Below, piece after piece: positions 36,013-48,236 of a stretch of DNA of 64,000 nucleotides. The position numbers were made by a program, and so were the translations under genes. The notes below the pieces were generated by a model. The model did not search any database. It was not told where the DNA came from and saw only the letters and a program-made list of their open reading frames with translations. Where the stretch lies: contig NC_092594.1 of the NCBI RefSeq assembly GCF_047663525.1, forward strand, positions 38,072,001 to 38,136,000, read 5' to 3'. Position 1 is the first letter of the stretch, and every line of letters begins with the position of its first letter. The stretch comes from Anas platyrhynchos. Its lineage: Eukaryota; Chordata; Aves; Anseriformes; Anatidae.

Positions 36013-37190
36013 TGAGGTAGCTGAGTTTTAGCAGTGGGAAAAATTATCATTCTCTCTAACTCTTCCTGTTTCTGTTTCTGAGAACAGTTGTGAAGGACCA
36101 AGGCAACTCTGAAATGTTTTGTAATGTGGTTACCGTAAGGTTTTTGGTGGTGGATGTAATAATTGTATTTCCCAAGGCTTTCTCTGGGAAGTGATTCTCT
36201 GTAAAATGCCGTTTTGCACCTGATCCTAACCGCTTTCAGAACAGTGTATCCCTGTAATACTCTTTCTCCTTGAATATACTGACTACATGATCCCCAAGTA
36301 GAAATCACAGGGGGATTTTTTGAAAGTAAAACAAAAGCATTTTGAAATAGTCTGCATTAAATGGCATTTTCAGGCGGTTAAGCACGTGCTTAAGACTAAC
36401 TGTCCCACAGCGTTTGAAATCAAATGATAAATGCCTTTAAATTATATCATGTTTAGAGTACATACATCCAACATGTCTGGCCCCTTTTATTTAAGGTGCT
36501 TGAATCTAGCAAAAAAAATTGATTTGGGTTTCTCAGCTGATTCCTGCCTATGGATAGCAGGGGGCAAACACCTCTCTGAGCTCAGAAACAGATTTCCAGG
36601 CTGTCTGGGTGCAAATTAACTGCCTGCTAGGCAGGACCTTGGGCAGACTTTCTTGGAAACAGCTGCAATAGGAGACAAATCATGGCACCTGCCCCTTTTA
36701 AGGGGAATCAGTGCTGAATTGATCAAAGTCTCTTCTGCTATAGCAATTCCCATGCTGTGGCAGGGCTCTGACTTGGAGGCCTCATGGTGTGATGCTCTGC
36801 ACAGAGTTATTTGCACAGCCTTGGTTTAAGTCTGTTGCTACTGAAGATGGGCTTTTTGCTACCCGTATTTCACAGTTGATACCAGGTCCAAAATCGGCTG
36901 TTGGATTTTCATAAGTAAGAGGAAGCACCTACGGTAAATGGCTAATGTTACTACATTTTATGTGCAAAGCTGAAACTAGACTAGTCGCTGGATGGAAAGA
37001 AATTGTCCTCATGTCTAAAAATGTAATGATTTTAACATGTAAAAATTAAAACACTGAACTTTGTAGGATGTAGACAAACCAACCTGAGCTGCCCTTGCAG
37101 CTGTTAGCTGGTTTGCACTAGAACATTCACCATTCAGCCTTTACTCCTTAGTGTGCTCCAAAGAATGAAGCTACAATTAAAGAATACAAC
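36013..37190 (+). other. DYNLT5: DYNLT5 3' UTR and downstream sequence
   Basis: AT-rich non-coding sequence after the TAA. ATTAAA variants lie at 36356-36361 and 37176-37181; no AATAAA was found. The second site is followed by a T/G-rich stretch and faces the INSL5 3' end. Confidence 0.5.
37176..37181 (+). terminator. DYNLT5: Candidate DYNLT5 poly(A) signal (ATTAAA)
   Basis: ATTAAA is followed about 25 bases later by GTGTTTATGTCATGATG. It lies 40 bases from the opposing INSL5 signal. It is a variant hexamer chosen by position only. Confidence 0.35.
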
Positions 37191-37219
37191 TGAAATAACC
37201 GTGTTTATGTCATGATGAT

Positions 37220-37225
37220 TTTAAT
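37220..37225 (-). terminator. INSL5: Candidate INSL5 poly(A) signal (ATTAAA)
   Basis: The complement reads ATTAAA 45 bases after the INSL5 stop. It is the first hexamer variant downstream on that strand. Confidence 0.45.
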
Positions 37226-37269
37226 CCATGGAAGCTATGGCAGCGAGCCTCATCAGCATCTGCTGCCTT

Positions 37270-38931
37270 TTAGCACAGCGAGCTTATGTCTCTCTCGCTG
37301 CAGCCGACGCTGCAGCAGGATGTGGTGAGCAACTTGGCCACTTCGCGCTTTCTCAGCATCGACATCTTCCTGGGGCGCTGCACGTCTCGCTTCGTCTCGG
37401 GCTTGGCGTTAAGGATTTCCTCGCTGTCAGTCCCCAGCCTCCGGTCCGTGTATGTCAAGGGATCTGCGTAACCGTTCCCCTCGGAGGAGGGCAGGGGGTT
37501 TTCACTCTCTGTCGCATAAAAATTAGAAGCTAAGCATTACAAGTCATGGAATCGTGAGTCAATTATAGGTGTTTATCAGAAGGAAAGTCAGACCGAGCTA
37601 CAGCTGGAGAGCTGAGAGTATTAGCCACGTTTCTGATATAACAGCTGGGATGTATGGGATCACTGTCTCCTCACCAGCACGGTGTTAAAAGAGCTATGTG
37701 AGGTGCACGTTCTGTGATTAACATGTTAAAATAACAGGAATTCATGGATTTGTACTAAAGAGTGTTCTTTGCATTGCGGTTGCCTAATCAGCCTTACACT
37801 GATACGTTTGCTTCAGAGGATAAAAGTGATTTGATGTGAGTGGCACTTGCTGAGCATGTTAACCGAGGACTTCTTGTGGGTTTCCTGAGATGCAGCTTCT
37901 GTGTTAACACATCAGACACGCAGAGTTCCTGGATGTTCCCACTTAAATCATGCTTGTAATTCATGTGCATTTCAAACACCACCGTACAACCAGGCACTGC
38001 ACGTGGAGTTTATAAAGCTATAGAGGATACCTTGCTTAATTCAGCAGCGGTGTTTTCTCCTTTACCATGCTTTCTGATAGGGTGCTGCAGATGGGATCAC
38101 TTTTTAAAGCTGCTGCTACCGTAAAATTTTCAGAAAAGGCAGTTATTATTGCATGGAAGACATAGGAAGCCTCTGTTCCTGTCATCTGCCTCATTTATTT
38201 TCTTTTTTTTCTAGTTATTTTAACCTGAGTACAAATTCTAGCAGTGCATGTAGTGGCTGAATTTTCTGACTCTACTTAAGAATGCACTAATAAATATATA
38301 ATAAATACACAGCAGCACATGAAGATACTTCAATCACAGAGCATGTATTTGGCATTCTGTATTCCTACTTTTAATATCTTCAAGCTGTTTATAAAGTTTC
38401 TGGGTTTTGATGGGGAAAGAGGTAATGTGGTACCCAAGATAATGGTGAAACTTGTATTGACTGCAGCAAGGCTTCTCCCTGACATGTAAAGTGTTACAGC
38501 ATAACATTTAAAATAAAATTTAGTATAAAATGTTATAGCATAGAAACGTTCAGTGGTAACCTTGCACTTAACTCACGGTTCCTCAGGTTCAAAATCTTGA
38601 TCCAAATCTTTTTAATTTAGCAGAATAGCAAATAAAACAGCTAAGCAAAACGAGCTGCGAGGACACAAGAAATGTGAAGCTGCACCACGTCACTGGGGGA
38701 TCTCAAAGCCAGGTCCACGCTGTTGATGCTGTGATGATGCACTAATTAGTACTCACCAAACAGGTACTGATAATCGGCCAAGTCCCTTCTCCACCGCGAG
38801 CCGCCGCAGGTGAAGACGATGGCTCTGACGAAGTCTCTGCCGCAGAGCTTCACGGCGCTGCCCTCGCCCTGAGCTTGGCGTGCCGCAGCCAGCAGGGCGA
38901 GCGCGGCGAGGGCCAGCAGCGTGCTCCTCAT
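37270..38931 (-). CDS. INSL5: INSL5, insulin-like peptide 5 precursor (relaxin family)
   Basis: Exon 1 is 38757-38931 (ATG at 38931) and exon 2 is 37270-37508 (TAA). They are joined in phase 1 inside the C-peptide, as usual in the insulin/relaxin family. The product is 137 residues (human 135). A hydrophobic signal peptide covers about residues 1-22. The B chain follows with CGRDFVRAIVFTCGGSRW (residues 30-47) and dibasic RR 48-49. The C-peptide ends at RKR, and the A chain (about 114-137) has CCSVGCSERDISSLC, with the CC-x3-C-x8-C spacing that gives the three insulin-fold disulphides with B-chain Cys30 and Cys42. INSL5 is a colonic L-cell hormone acting on RXFP4 in mammals. The name rests on synteny between DYNLT5 and DNAI4; the sequence itself looks equally relaxin-3-like. 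Both chains are intact, so this is not a pseudogene. Confidence 0.93.
37509..38756 (-). other. INSL5: INSL5 intron
   Basis: The single intron (about 1.25 kb, AT-rich) has a GTGAGT donor and GCGACAG acceptor on the - strand. The alternative acceptor two bases further in would give an immediate TGA. No other feature seen. Confidence 0.85.
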
Positions 38932-39011
38932 TTTGCAAGGCGGTGAGGTGGTGAGGGCCAGGAGGAGGAGATGTGTGAGGCTGATTTGGGGAGAGCTGCT
39001 GAAATCCCTGC

Positions 39012-39018
39012 ATTTATA
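39012..39018 (-). promoter_or_regulatory. INSL5: TATA box of INSL5
   Basis: The - strand reads CGTATAAATGCAGG, 81 bases upstream of the ATG. That leaves about 50 bases of 5' UTR if transcription starts 25-30 bases downstream. A TATA promoter without a CpG island suits a tissue-restricted hormone gene. Confidence 0.75.
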
Positions 39019-39019
39019 C

Positions 39020-40800
39020 GGCTGCTCCGCGCGCCCCGCTGGGTAATGGCTCGTTCCCAGGGTGGTGATGTTTGCCCAAAAGGAGCTAATCGCTTGTTTC
39101 TGGTGGCGCTTTATGGGCTTTGGGCTACGCCGCTGGGGTTTGGTGTTAAAGACATCTTCAGACGACCTAAGTGCTTTAAAATAGGAACACGGAGTGTGGC
39201 ACCTTTATAGGGAACGGGCTTAGGTCAATACCGTTAATGTGTGTGTTCTGCCAAAACGTTTATTGCCTGGTTTGTAGGTAATGGGTTTCCTCTCTGCCCG
39301 TCTCCCGCACAGCTCTGCCACCACAGCCTGTTGCCCAGGTGTTAGCACAGCTTGAGTGACTCCGGGCCTTTTTCTGTGATCCCAAATGACAAGGGAGGTG
39401 ACTTCTCCCAGGGACATCCTCAGTTGTGCACCGATCCATCTCCCCTGCCTGGTTCTCTGGCCAAGTTCTCTGGCAAGTTCTCTGAAAGGCAGAAATGGGT
39501 GCACTAAAGCAGCAGGGAGCAGCTCTGGGACCAGGGGCTGGCACATCAGCTGGTATCCAGAGCTTGGTGTTGTTCTGCATGTTGTTGGCTGCGGTTGCTG
39601 TGAGCTTCGATTAAAAATTCTTTCAATAAAATGTCTTAAAGAAAAAAACAGGTCAGAAATTCCATGTTTGAGAACAAAATACATGAGGAACTTTGGGGAT
39701 TTGTAGCACTTCCTAGCACCACGAGTGTTTTCCAGCACCGTAACGTTACAGTTCTGTGACAAACAGTGCGCAGGGTGAATTACGAAATGTTACAGCCTCG
39801 ACAGAAAGCATCGGTAAGCAAACAGTCACGAGCCCTGATGAAAAATATATGGTGCATTTTGATCTAATTTGTAATAATGATTAACTACTGATTAACACAT
39901 GATTCACCTTAATGGCTGGATGTCTTTGCAATGCACGAAAATTCATCTCACGTCAAGGATCAGCCTGCATGCGGGTTGTGTAATGTGCAGGCTGCAGAAG
40001 GAAGTGGATGTTAATGCATCACAAATGATCTTTAACTTCAGTGATGTGTTTAAATGTTGGGCATTTACTGTGAGCCTAATGAGAGCCCGACTGTCCTGTA
40101 TCTATAAAATATACGTCTCCCCACATAATGCTCTCAGAAACAGGCAGCTATTGCCTTTGCCAGTTGACAGGCAGAGCGCTTTACTGCACCGAGCTCTTGT
40201 GACAGGGGATCTCTGCTGTGCTGATCTCTTCTGTGGCTGTAACCTCACTCATATTCCTAGTGACTCGTCTTTAAAAATGTGCCAGATTTTGTGCAAAAAT
40301 CCTCTAAGGCACCAGGGTGCAGCTGGTGGCCCACTGGGCACTTTGTGTGTGTGTGCACCAATGTGTGCTGTGTTTCAGATTCTTCTGTTCTGCCCCAAGA
40401 AGACAGCCTGGACTGCTCCACGCCTGGTGTGGGGCGATCTGCGGGTGGCAGGAGCACTTGATGCCTTTCAAAGCGTGGCTTTCAGCCTCAGCTGTGGGTT
40501 ATGGGGTGGCAGACAAGGCGGATCTGAGACCACGACGGAAGATGAGGACTGCAAATGGCTGTGTTCTAGGACTTCAGTCTGGATTTAGGGGGTATTCTGT
40601 TTCCTGATGAGTGGCCAGCACAGGGAGGGGATTTGGGGCATTTGTGCTTTTTGAGTAACCCAAGGAGAAAACACTTTAATGGAAGCCTTATCTGTATTAC
40701 AGGGGAAGCCCTCTGTGTATTAATGCAACAGCCTGATCACATGAGGGGGGGATTCCTGGGGAAAATTTACACCATTCAAGATTTCCAACCCATATGGTTC
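39020..40800. other. Intergenic region between INSL5 and the DNAI4 3' end
   Basis: Nothing with coding, repeat or RNA character was recognised. INSL5 upstream control elements would lie here. A 229-residue open frame near 39899-40588 on the + strand lacks family similarity and splice context. Confidence 0.6.
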
Positions 40801-40811
40801 CAAATATAGAT

Positions 40812-40817
40812 TTTAAT
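40812..40817 (-). terminator. DNAI4: Candidate DNAI4 poly(A) signal (ATTAAA)
   Basis: The - strand reads TTCATTAAAATC about 91 bases after the DNAI4 stop. It is a variant hexamer; no AATAAA was seen nearer. Confidence 0.45.
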
Positions 40818-40907
40818 GAATTTAAAAGCAATAAACACTTTATGATAATACTACCAGAAGTCTCTTCTACTGTTTGCTGACTGGGAAGTGGTGTCATTTA
40901 GCTACTG

Positions 40908-43900
40908 TTAAGTAGTTAGAGCGGGACTGATTACATCATATAAGGCATCAACCTGTAAAATAAAAAGTGAGAGGGGAAACAAAAGAAGTGATTGCCCCTG
41001 CCATAATAATCTTTCTTTAGTACTAGTTGTACTAATGAGAGGGTCCATGCTCATTAGAACCCTGTCTAATGAGGCTCTGTGACTCAGTCGCCAGTTGTGC
41101 CACATCTCCCAGGCCTGAAATTAAGCACAGATATACCCAGAAAATGATTCCTATACTCTTATTGGCAGAAAAACTTCTGTTCAGAAGACTTGGACTGCTT
41201 CATGGTAACTTGTAGGGGAGAAAACAAACAAACATTTATCTTACGTTAACAATGGCCTCACTTCCAGTTTTCAAGGGAAGTACTTTCTTGCTCTGTGGTT
41301 TACAGTACTTAGCAAATGAGGCTGCTAGTAATTACCAGAACTTCTAAATGCACTGCTAGTAATCACAAATTACTAATTCTTAATTCCCTAAGAATGAAAT
41401 AATTCCCTAAGAATGAAAGTTAGATTAACACCAGCATTTTCATCCTCCCAAAAAATGGTTTAGTGTTTTACATTGTATAACTCTGAAGTGCTTTTAAAAA
41501 GTGCCAGTGCTATTTTACAAAGTGGGAATGAAAGCCCAGCAAGGCAGCGCTCCTTGCTCAAAGCTGAAAGGATGAAGGGAGAGCTGAGTTCATCAAGCAG
41601 TACAGTTCTGGGCTCCAGGCCCTGTGCAGGGAGATGAGGTGAGATTGTCTTACAGGCAGCCAGGAGAGGGCACGTCGCTCCTGCCTCAGAGGCAGGGGTG
41701 GCACCCTGCCACTTACCTGCCTTCGGGGGGAGCTCGGGCCTCCGGCTCTGCCCCGCGTGTCCTCCCGAACCCAAATGTGGGGAACCTCTGAATTTGCAAC
41801 CAAGTGCAACCTGAAGTCTGAAGTTGACTTACCTGTTCCTTCTGGTTTGAGAAGTTTCTGTCTGTGTGGCATGCAGAAGAGCAGGAACCACCTCAATTTT
41901 TAATCTGGTCATCTGATCGTATCCGATTCCACCTATTTCAGTATCTACTAGCTAGATCATCAACCAGATTCTTTAGCAGAAATCCCTTTCTGAAGAACAA
42001 AGTACCAGACACACAGACCACTGAGGACCACCGCCTCTTCCTAGGAAGTCCTACCTTAGTACTGCTGGAAGCAGCCAGGTTCTGCAGCTCAAACACGCTG
42101 ACTTCTCCACGACTGTCTCCTACTAGCAGGCAGTCAGTGTTCTTAGCAAAGAGGACAGATGTGAATTTCACTTCTGGGTTGCCAGAGTGAGTGATCATAG
42201 GGTCCAGGCTGCAACACAGGAAAGGCAGATATTGATGATGATACAGGTAAAATCACATTTGCCTGGAGTGTACTATCACACAAAGTCTAGTGGTAGTGCA
42301 GGCCTGATAAATGCCACATGTTTTGCTTTTTATTTTCTAGCTTAACTCCAAAAGTAAGAAGTGAAGCTGGGATTTTTGTTCTGGTAAAGAAGTGAGGCAA
42401 TGTTTTGTTTGTTCTCTACCAAGAACAAAAATTCCAGCTGTTATTAACTAAGATATCCTGGTTGCCTAAAATCTGTCCTGTTGCCTAATACTTGGGCGGA
42501 CTATGTGTGTGTTAATATTCTTACAATATGAATAATTTGCTTTCTGCTAACACAAGATTCAGTGGGCTCCCCCTCCACTGCTTTCTTAATGCTGTCATTA
42601 TTACTAAATAATTCACACTAGCAGTAGTACAATGCCACAGATTGACTAAGATTAACTAAACTTACATAAAATATGAGTGATTCTCAACTACTTTGCAATA
42701 GTGGTAAAACACAAGACGTATCCGAAGCTCTGACAATCTCTCATCATTACAAAAGGTCTGAAGTAGTTTGGTTTTGTTATTTTTCTTTTGGCTGTAGATG
42801 TGCTAGAATCTATAATTTCTGCAGCAGAAAAGCAACTTTACCCTCTATCATTTTGGAGGCATCCAGCTTCTTCTCTTATAATTACAATTCTCCGATAACT
42901 AGCATTTGTTTTTACAAAATGCAATACTTCTATCAGTAGCTAAGCAAGCAAAACAAATGTCATGGACTTGTACTGATCTGATAACAATACTGATTAAGCA
43001 ATAATGTTCAGCCTCTGTGCTTTAAATTGTTTCAGAATCTTCTTTGAGAAAAGAAGATTGTTTCAGAATCTTCTCTGAGAGAAGTAGTTACTCACATGCT
43101 GACACTGAGATCCCAAATTTCCACTCTGCTTTCATTCACTGCTGCAAATATAAAGACTGATTTTGGCGACCACATAATGTCATGCACAACAGTGGTGGTG
43201 GAACTGAAAGTTAAAATGGGTGTCTGTGAGTTCTGGTGCCATAACTTAATGCTCCAGTCCGCAGAGCAGCTCAGGAACATGTCAGTGCTGAACGGATTCC
43301 AGGCGACTTTGTACACAGGACCCTTGGTGTTTGGGAAGAAACAAAAAACAACTTTGTGTTACTCCAGAGCTACAGCCTCATAGGATGGCTTTTAATAGTG
43401 CTCTCTTCCAACAGACCTTTCACAGAACTCCCAAACTGTCCTCTGACCTTAGTAGCAAAACCAGCATCATTTAATGTGTACCCATAGGAAATTAGGATTC
43501 AGCCAATGTGATAAGAGAAGAGAGGTCTTGGGAACAAAAGCATTCAGCTGATTCTGTCCCTTCACTTGTTGTTAGGAGAAGCTGATGCTGAAAGGGCAGC
43601 TTCTTGGATGAAGCAGAGACTTGTAAAAAATAGGAGGTGCTGTTAAAGTTCTGGCATTTTTCTTTCAGATGTAAGCTATTTAACTGTGGTTTCCAGGACA
43701 ATCGAATCACTGACTGTTCTATTTAAACAATGCCAGAACTAAAGCTTTAAAACAGTTTATAGTACAAGCTTTAATAAATTACTTTAAAAAACGCTTCTAG
43801 TGTAGAAAGTAATCCTGTAAGACTGTGATACTTCATGCTACAGGAACTCATTCCTTGTGTAAGAAAAGAAGTTTAGTTTTCTTTCATTGCAGGTGTTTTG

Positions 43901-46900
43901 TTTAGGAACTAAAAGCAACGAAACCATTAAATTGGTAAACCTTACTGAGTGCCATTTCTGCTCTCATTACTTTTTTCTATCCATCACTCACCTTATGTCC
44001 TTTGTATGTCTCCAGGAACTGCTGATCGTATGAACAGGAACACTTGTGAATAAGACCCTCTTCTGTTCCAGCAAGATAAAAATTAGTGTCCTGAAATGAA
44101 AGTAAAAATAACCTAAGTTGGATTAACCTACTTATCACTTATCCAAAAATATGTACAGAACTGGGTGAGTCTGGGCAGTGACAGTCCTCTGAAGAACTAA
44201 GGTGGAGCTGCTAGGATGTTGTGGTTTGGGCTGCCTGCATGTGTGCTATGCAGCATATATGCCTGATCTTTGACTCCTGAAAATCTTGGATTTTCTGTGA
44301 TTCATGTGGATGAATGCATGGATTCTTCAAATGCTCTGTGCACATACACATGCACACACACACACACACAAAAATTAAAATAAAATAAAATAAGTTGGAT
44401 TGTGCTGGTAAGCATTTTTGGAGAAGCAGAAACATCAGAGTCCAAGACTCGGGATATGCTGAACAGCCAAATTCTCACAGGTCTGACCAACACATGGAGG
44501 AAAGCTACCACAGGATCTAGCCCAAAGCAAATGTGAGTGACATTGCTGAAACAACTCAGCTGCTCACATTCAGAGGTCACTCACGTGGTTTACCCTATCA
44601 TCCAGTTGGGGTAAAACTGTTACGAGCTAAGAAGTATTTGTTTCAAAATGAAATATGCTTTAAATGCCAGTGCTGAATCCCAGGCTAGTGCATATTACAG
44701 TAGCTTGAGCTGAGAATTGGACCTCTGCTGCACAGTTTTCGTGTACAGTACTTTAGCCCCAATGGACTTGCTGAGCCTACCTTTGGATGGAAGTCGAAGC
44801 ACATTCCAGCTGCCTGCCGAGATATTAGAACTACACTTTTCCTTTCCTTCTCACGTGGTAAATTTTTCTTCTCACTTCCTGCTCGCTTTATTTTCATCAG
44901 GTCTGTGCAAATAGCAAGAGTTTTTGTCAAGCAGATAGGAGTTATTCATAGCACTGTCATATGCTTCTCTGGAATTCTCAACAGCTCTTAAATGTTCTGC
45001 TTATAATAACCGTGTATAAAGAGTGTCACCTGAAATAAAATCGGGCAAATGCTATTCCAGGTATTAGCCCTGTGCAGAAAAGCTGCAGGGGAAAATGCTT
45101 ACCAGTGCAATCTAGTTCCTTCTGTACAAGCCACTTGGTTAGTCGGCCATCTGCTGAGACAGAGATTAATCTCTCTCTCTTGTCATCCTCTGCTGTGTTG
45201 CCGTCCTGTTCCAACCACTTCAGTTGCCATACAGGACCTGTATGACTTTCTGAAGAATCTCTGGGACAAAAAACAGAGAAGATAAACCATGTATCAACAA
45301 AGACAACATTTCTGAAAAATAATTGGGAAATTAAGTGGAAATAACTTCCCACTTTCTAATGAATGTCAAGTATTATGACAGAAATGCAATTTAGATTTTC
45401 TTACAAATATGTATCTCCCAGTACCAGCTGTTTACACCAGTTGGTTTTTTTTTGTTTGTTTGTTTGTTGTTTATCAGACATGTTTTATATTCAGTTTCAG
45501 CACCCTTTTTAATGTGTAGACACACCTTTCATTGATGCCTGAATCATTAAGTCAACCCGTGTCCTGTAGGAGAATTCCCTAGACCTGGTGAGATGCCCTC
45601 AGGGCAAATGTCTCTTATTTTTGATGTCTGTCTCGCTCCTTTTTTTGGCAAGTGGAATCAATGAGAAAACACAAAAGCCACTGCTAGTCTCCAGTAAGTA
45701 TTTATTGGAGCAGGACTGTCCTACTTAGTACATGGCCACTACATCAAATCATAAGATGTGGTAACTTGCTGCACTTTCATAAAAAGCTAGAACACAGTAC
45801 TGGTTTTTCCCTTCCAATGCAGAGAACTCGTTTTGCATTGGTGTTAATGTAACCATTTAGTGGCAGAAAAAAACATGAGAGAGTGATGGCAGTGCAGATG
45901 GAGAAGGGCAGTGTCTGAGGATTTGGCTGTATCAGTGTAAATAGGTGGATGGAAAAAAGTCTGGTTTCCCCACTCTGTCCCTTTCTGGGCAATGATGTAC
46001 TATTACAGATCTTTTGTGCCCTCAGTTTTGCTCCCAAAACCTCTACTATTTGAGAATACCACGTGTTAAAAAAGGCATTTCCAGTCAGAACTGGAAGGTA
46101 GTGATGAGAAGTTGGAAATGAAAAAATACACAAAATCCCTGAGTATTCACAAGCAAGCTTTACGTAGCAAGCGTTGCTATTCATGCAGCAAATAACAAAT
46201 ACAGGAATATCCATAGCTGAGAAGCTAAGACCTGACCACGGTGGGATAAGACAGCAAATCGTAGCCTTACCTGCTATTCAGAATTGCAGTGGTGGTACTA
46301 CTCTGCACATTATGGATGGTGATGGTACCACTGTACGTCCCAACTGCTAAAAGGTTCGGGCTTGCCATAGAAAAATCCAATGCAGTAACACCATGCTCAC
46401 ACTGGAAAATACGCTCTGGCCACTGACCAGTAGAAAAATACAAGGATGTTTTGAGTTAGTTTCTTAATTTACCTTGGTCTTCTCAACACTGGATAATAAA
46501 TTGCCAGGCCATGCTGGGAAATTAAAGTACCGATGACCATAATGATTACTAACAGACAAAAATTAGGGATTATATTCTGAATGGTTCCATTTATTACTTC
46601 TTGGTGTGCTGATAAAAATAGGGAAAAATAAAGACTGTGCAGAAATACGACACTGTGAAATAGATTCCAACCAATTACCTAAAAATCAAGTTCCCGAAGA
46701 TTCAGCCTAGTGTAGTGTGGGGTTTTTGTTGTTGTTTGTTTTCTATTTAAAACAAATAACATTTTGGAAAGTTCTTCCCGTTGTTTTCTATTTTGCAGTT
46801 AGAAAGCAAGTGACTTTCTAATTGCAGAACCTTAGCTGAAGATGCAATATAATCTAACGTACCTCGGGTAATCTGTAAAACCAGTATTTTTGTATTATTT

Positions 46901-48236
46901 TTCCTCATAACCAAAGAACTAATTCAGCTCTGTTATAAGGTTAAACCCTTAAAGTCACTGCACTGATCTCTTGAAATGTGAAACAGCAAAGTATCAGTTT
47001 GCAAAGGACTATATTTCAGCATGCATGCAAGGTCTAATTTCTTAACGTTAGGCACTTGAGGACTATCATGATGCTAGGGAAACATGTTTAATTGTTGTCA
47101 ATGTGATAATGATGCATCAAAAGTTAGAGGAGGTTTGAGTCTGCATGATTTAAACTAGTCTAATGCACATTTTTAGCCAAGGGAAGTTTGTAGAATAAAT
47201 CCAACTGGCGATCAGATAATTTTTACTGTGTCATTTTGTACTGGAAATTTCCAAGATTCTTTTTTTAAAAAAGTCTAGATTTAAAAGAAAATCTGCAAGG
47301 ATCACTTCTTAAATGTATATATAAAAATGTTAATATTACATCAATGAAATCTACTGTCTTTTTGCCACTGTTTTGAAAAGTTACATATTTAATTTTGTAT
47401 ATTTTTCCTTCAGGCTAACGTAGAATTTCATTGTATAACAGAAAATGGATTGGAAAGGATAATCTTTAAATTTAAAATATGGATGTATTATAATCAGAGT
47501 TTGCAAGTATTGAACAAGGGTTTGAAAAACAAAAGGTAAATGGATTGATTTTCACATTTTCTGTGCTCAAGACTCTTACAGTCTAAAAAAATTTTTTTTT
47601 TTCCAGAAAGATTTGCACACCTGGGTTTACCCATAATAACAACAAAACTGATTTATAGTCTTGGGTAGGCTGCTCTAGGAATTGGAAATGGGATATAGAG
47701 GTCTGCGTTGTCAAGTTGCTTAAAATAGACTGGTATTACCTGAGAGCTGTAACCATCTGTTAGTTGTTTGGTGGCCTACATACAATGAGTGCAGTTCCTG
47801 CAAACAGATATCCACATTACAAAACCACCAGAACAGTTGGCACCTCTGTTGGCACTGTGAATTGAGAGGATGGACAGGTGCAGAAACTAAACTGCATCCT
47901 ATAGGCACTTTTTTTTTGTTTCAAGACTTAAGCACATCGCTAGGTAGTGCAGTCAAAATCAGTTTTCCAGAAATGTGTGGTTTGGGCTAGCAAATCAAAC
48001 CTTACTGGCTAGATCCTATGTTTTGGTTGGATGGTTGGTCGGTTGGTTTGGTTGTTTGTTTGTTTTTGGAAGAAGGAATTAAATGTAGCAGAAATAGTAC
48101 AGCAGGAAAATGCACTGAAGAAAGAAAACAAACTTGATACTGCTGTTACCATGGGGTTCTTCAATGACCAACAGCACGCCAAGCCTTTCTTCTGTTCTTT
48201 AAAATCAAACGCTCCATAACCAACAGCCAAAAGATC
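40908..48236 (-). CDS. DNAI4: DNAI4 WD40 propeller and C terminus (eight exons)
   Basis: In order: [20 protein letters not shown] (48236-48150), WPERIF and [19 protein letters not shown] (46422-46271), [13 protein letters not shown] and [12 protein letters not shown] (45260-45103), [15 protein letters not shown] (44902-44781), [17 protein letters not shown] (44090-43992), [25 protein letters not shown] and [20 protein letters not shown] (43322-43096), and [20 protein letters not shown] (42208-42055). Each blade shows the usual hydrophobic strands and a terminal W/F-D or K-W. The last exon, 40952-40908, encodes [14 protein letters not shown] and stop. It has an excellent acceptor (TTTTTATTTTACAG) and correct phase, and occupies the place of the short human tail. 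Without this last splice, read-through from 42055 would add 39 unrelated residues to a stop at 41938. Confidence 0.95.

Noticed and set aside
37270-38931. Calling the hormone gene relaxin-3, or a pseudogene
   Set aside because: The B chain is relaxin-3-like, but DYNLT5 and DNAI4 neighbours define the INSL5 locus. All six cysteines, both cleavage sites and the frame are intact.
39899-40588. 229-residue open frame on the + strand between INSL5 and DNAI4
   Set aside because: No similarity, no promoter or splice context.
41707-41860. Donor-like GTAAGT sites on the - strand suggesting extra DNAI4 3' exons
   Set aside because: No convincing acceptors or coding sequence. The exon at 40908-40952 joins 42055 directly in phase and gives a family-like tail.
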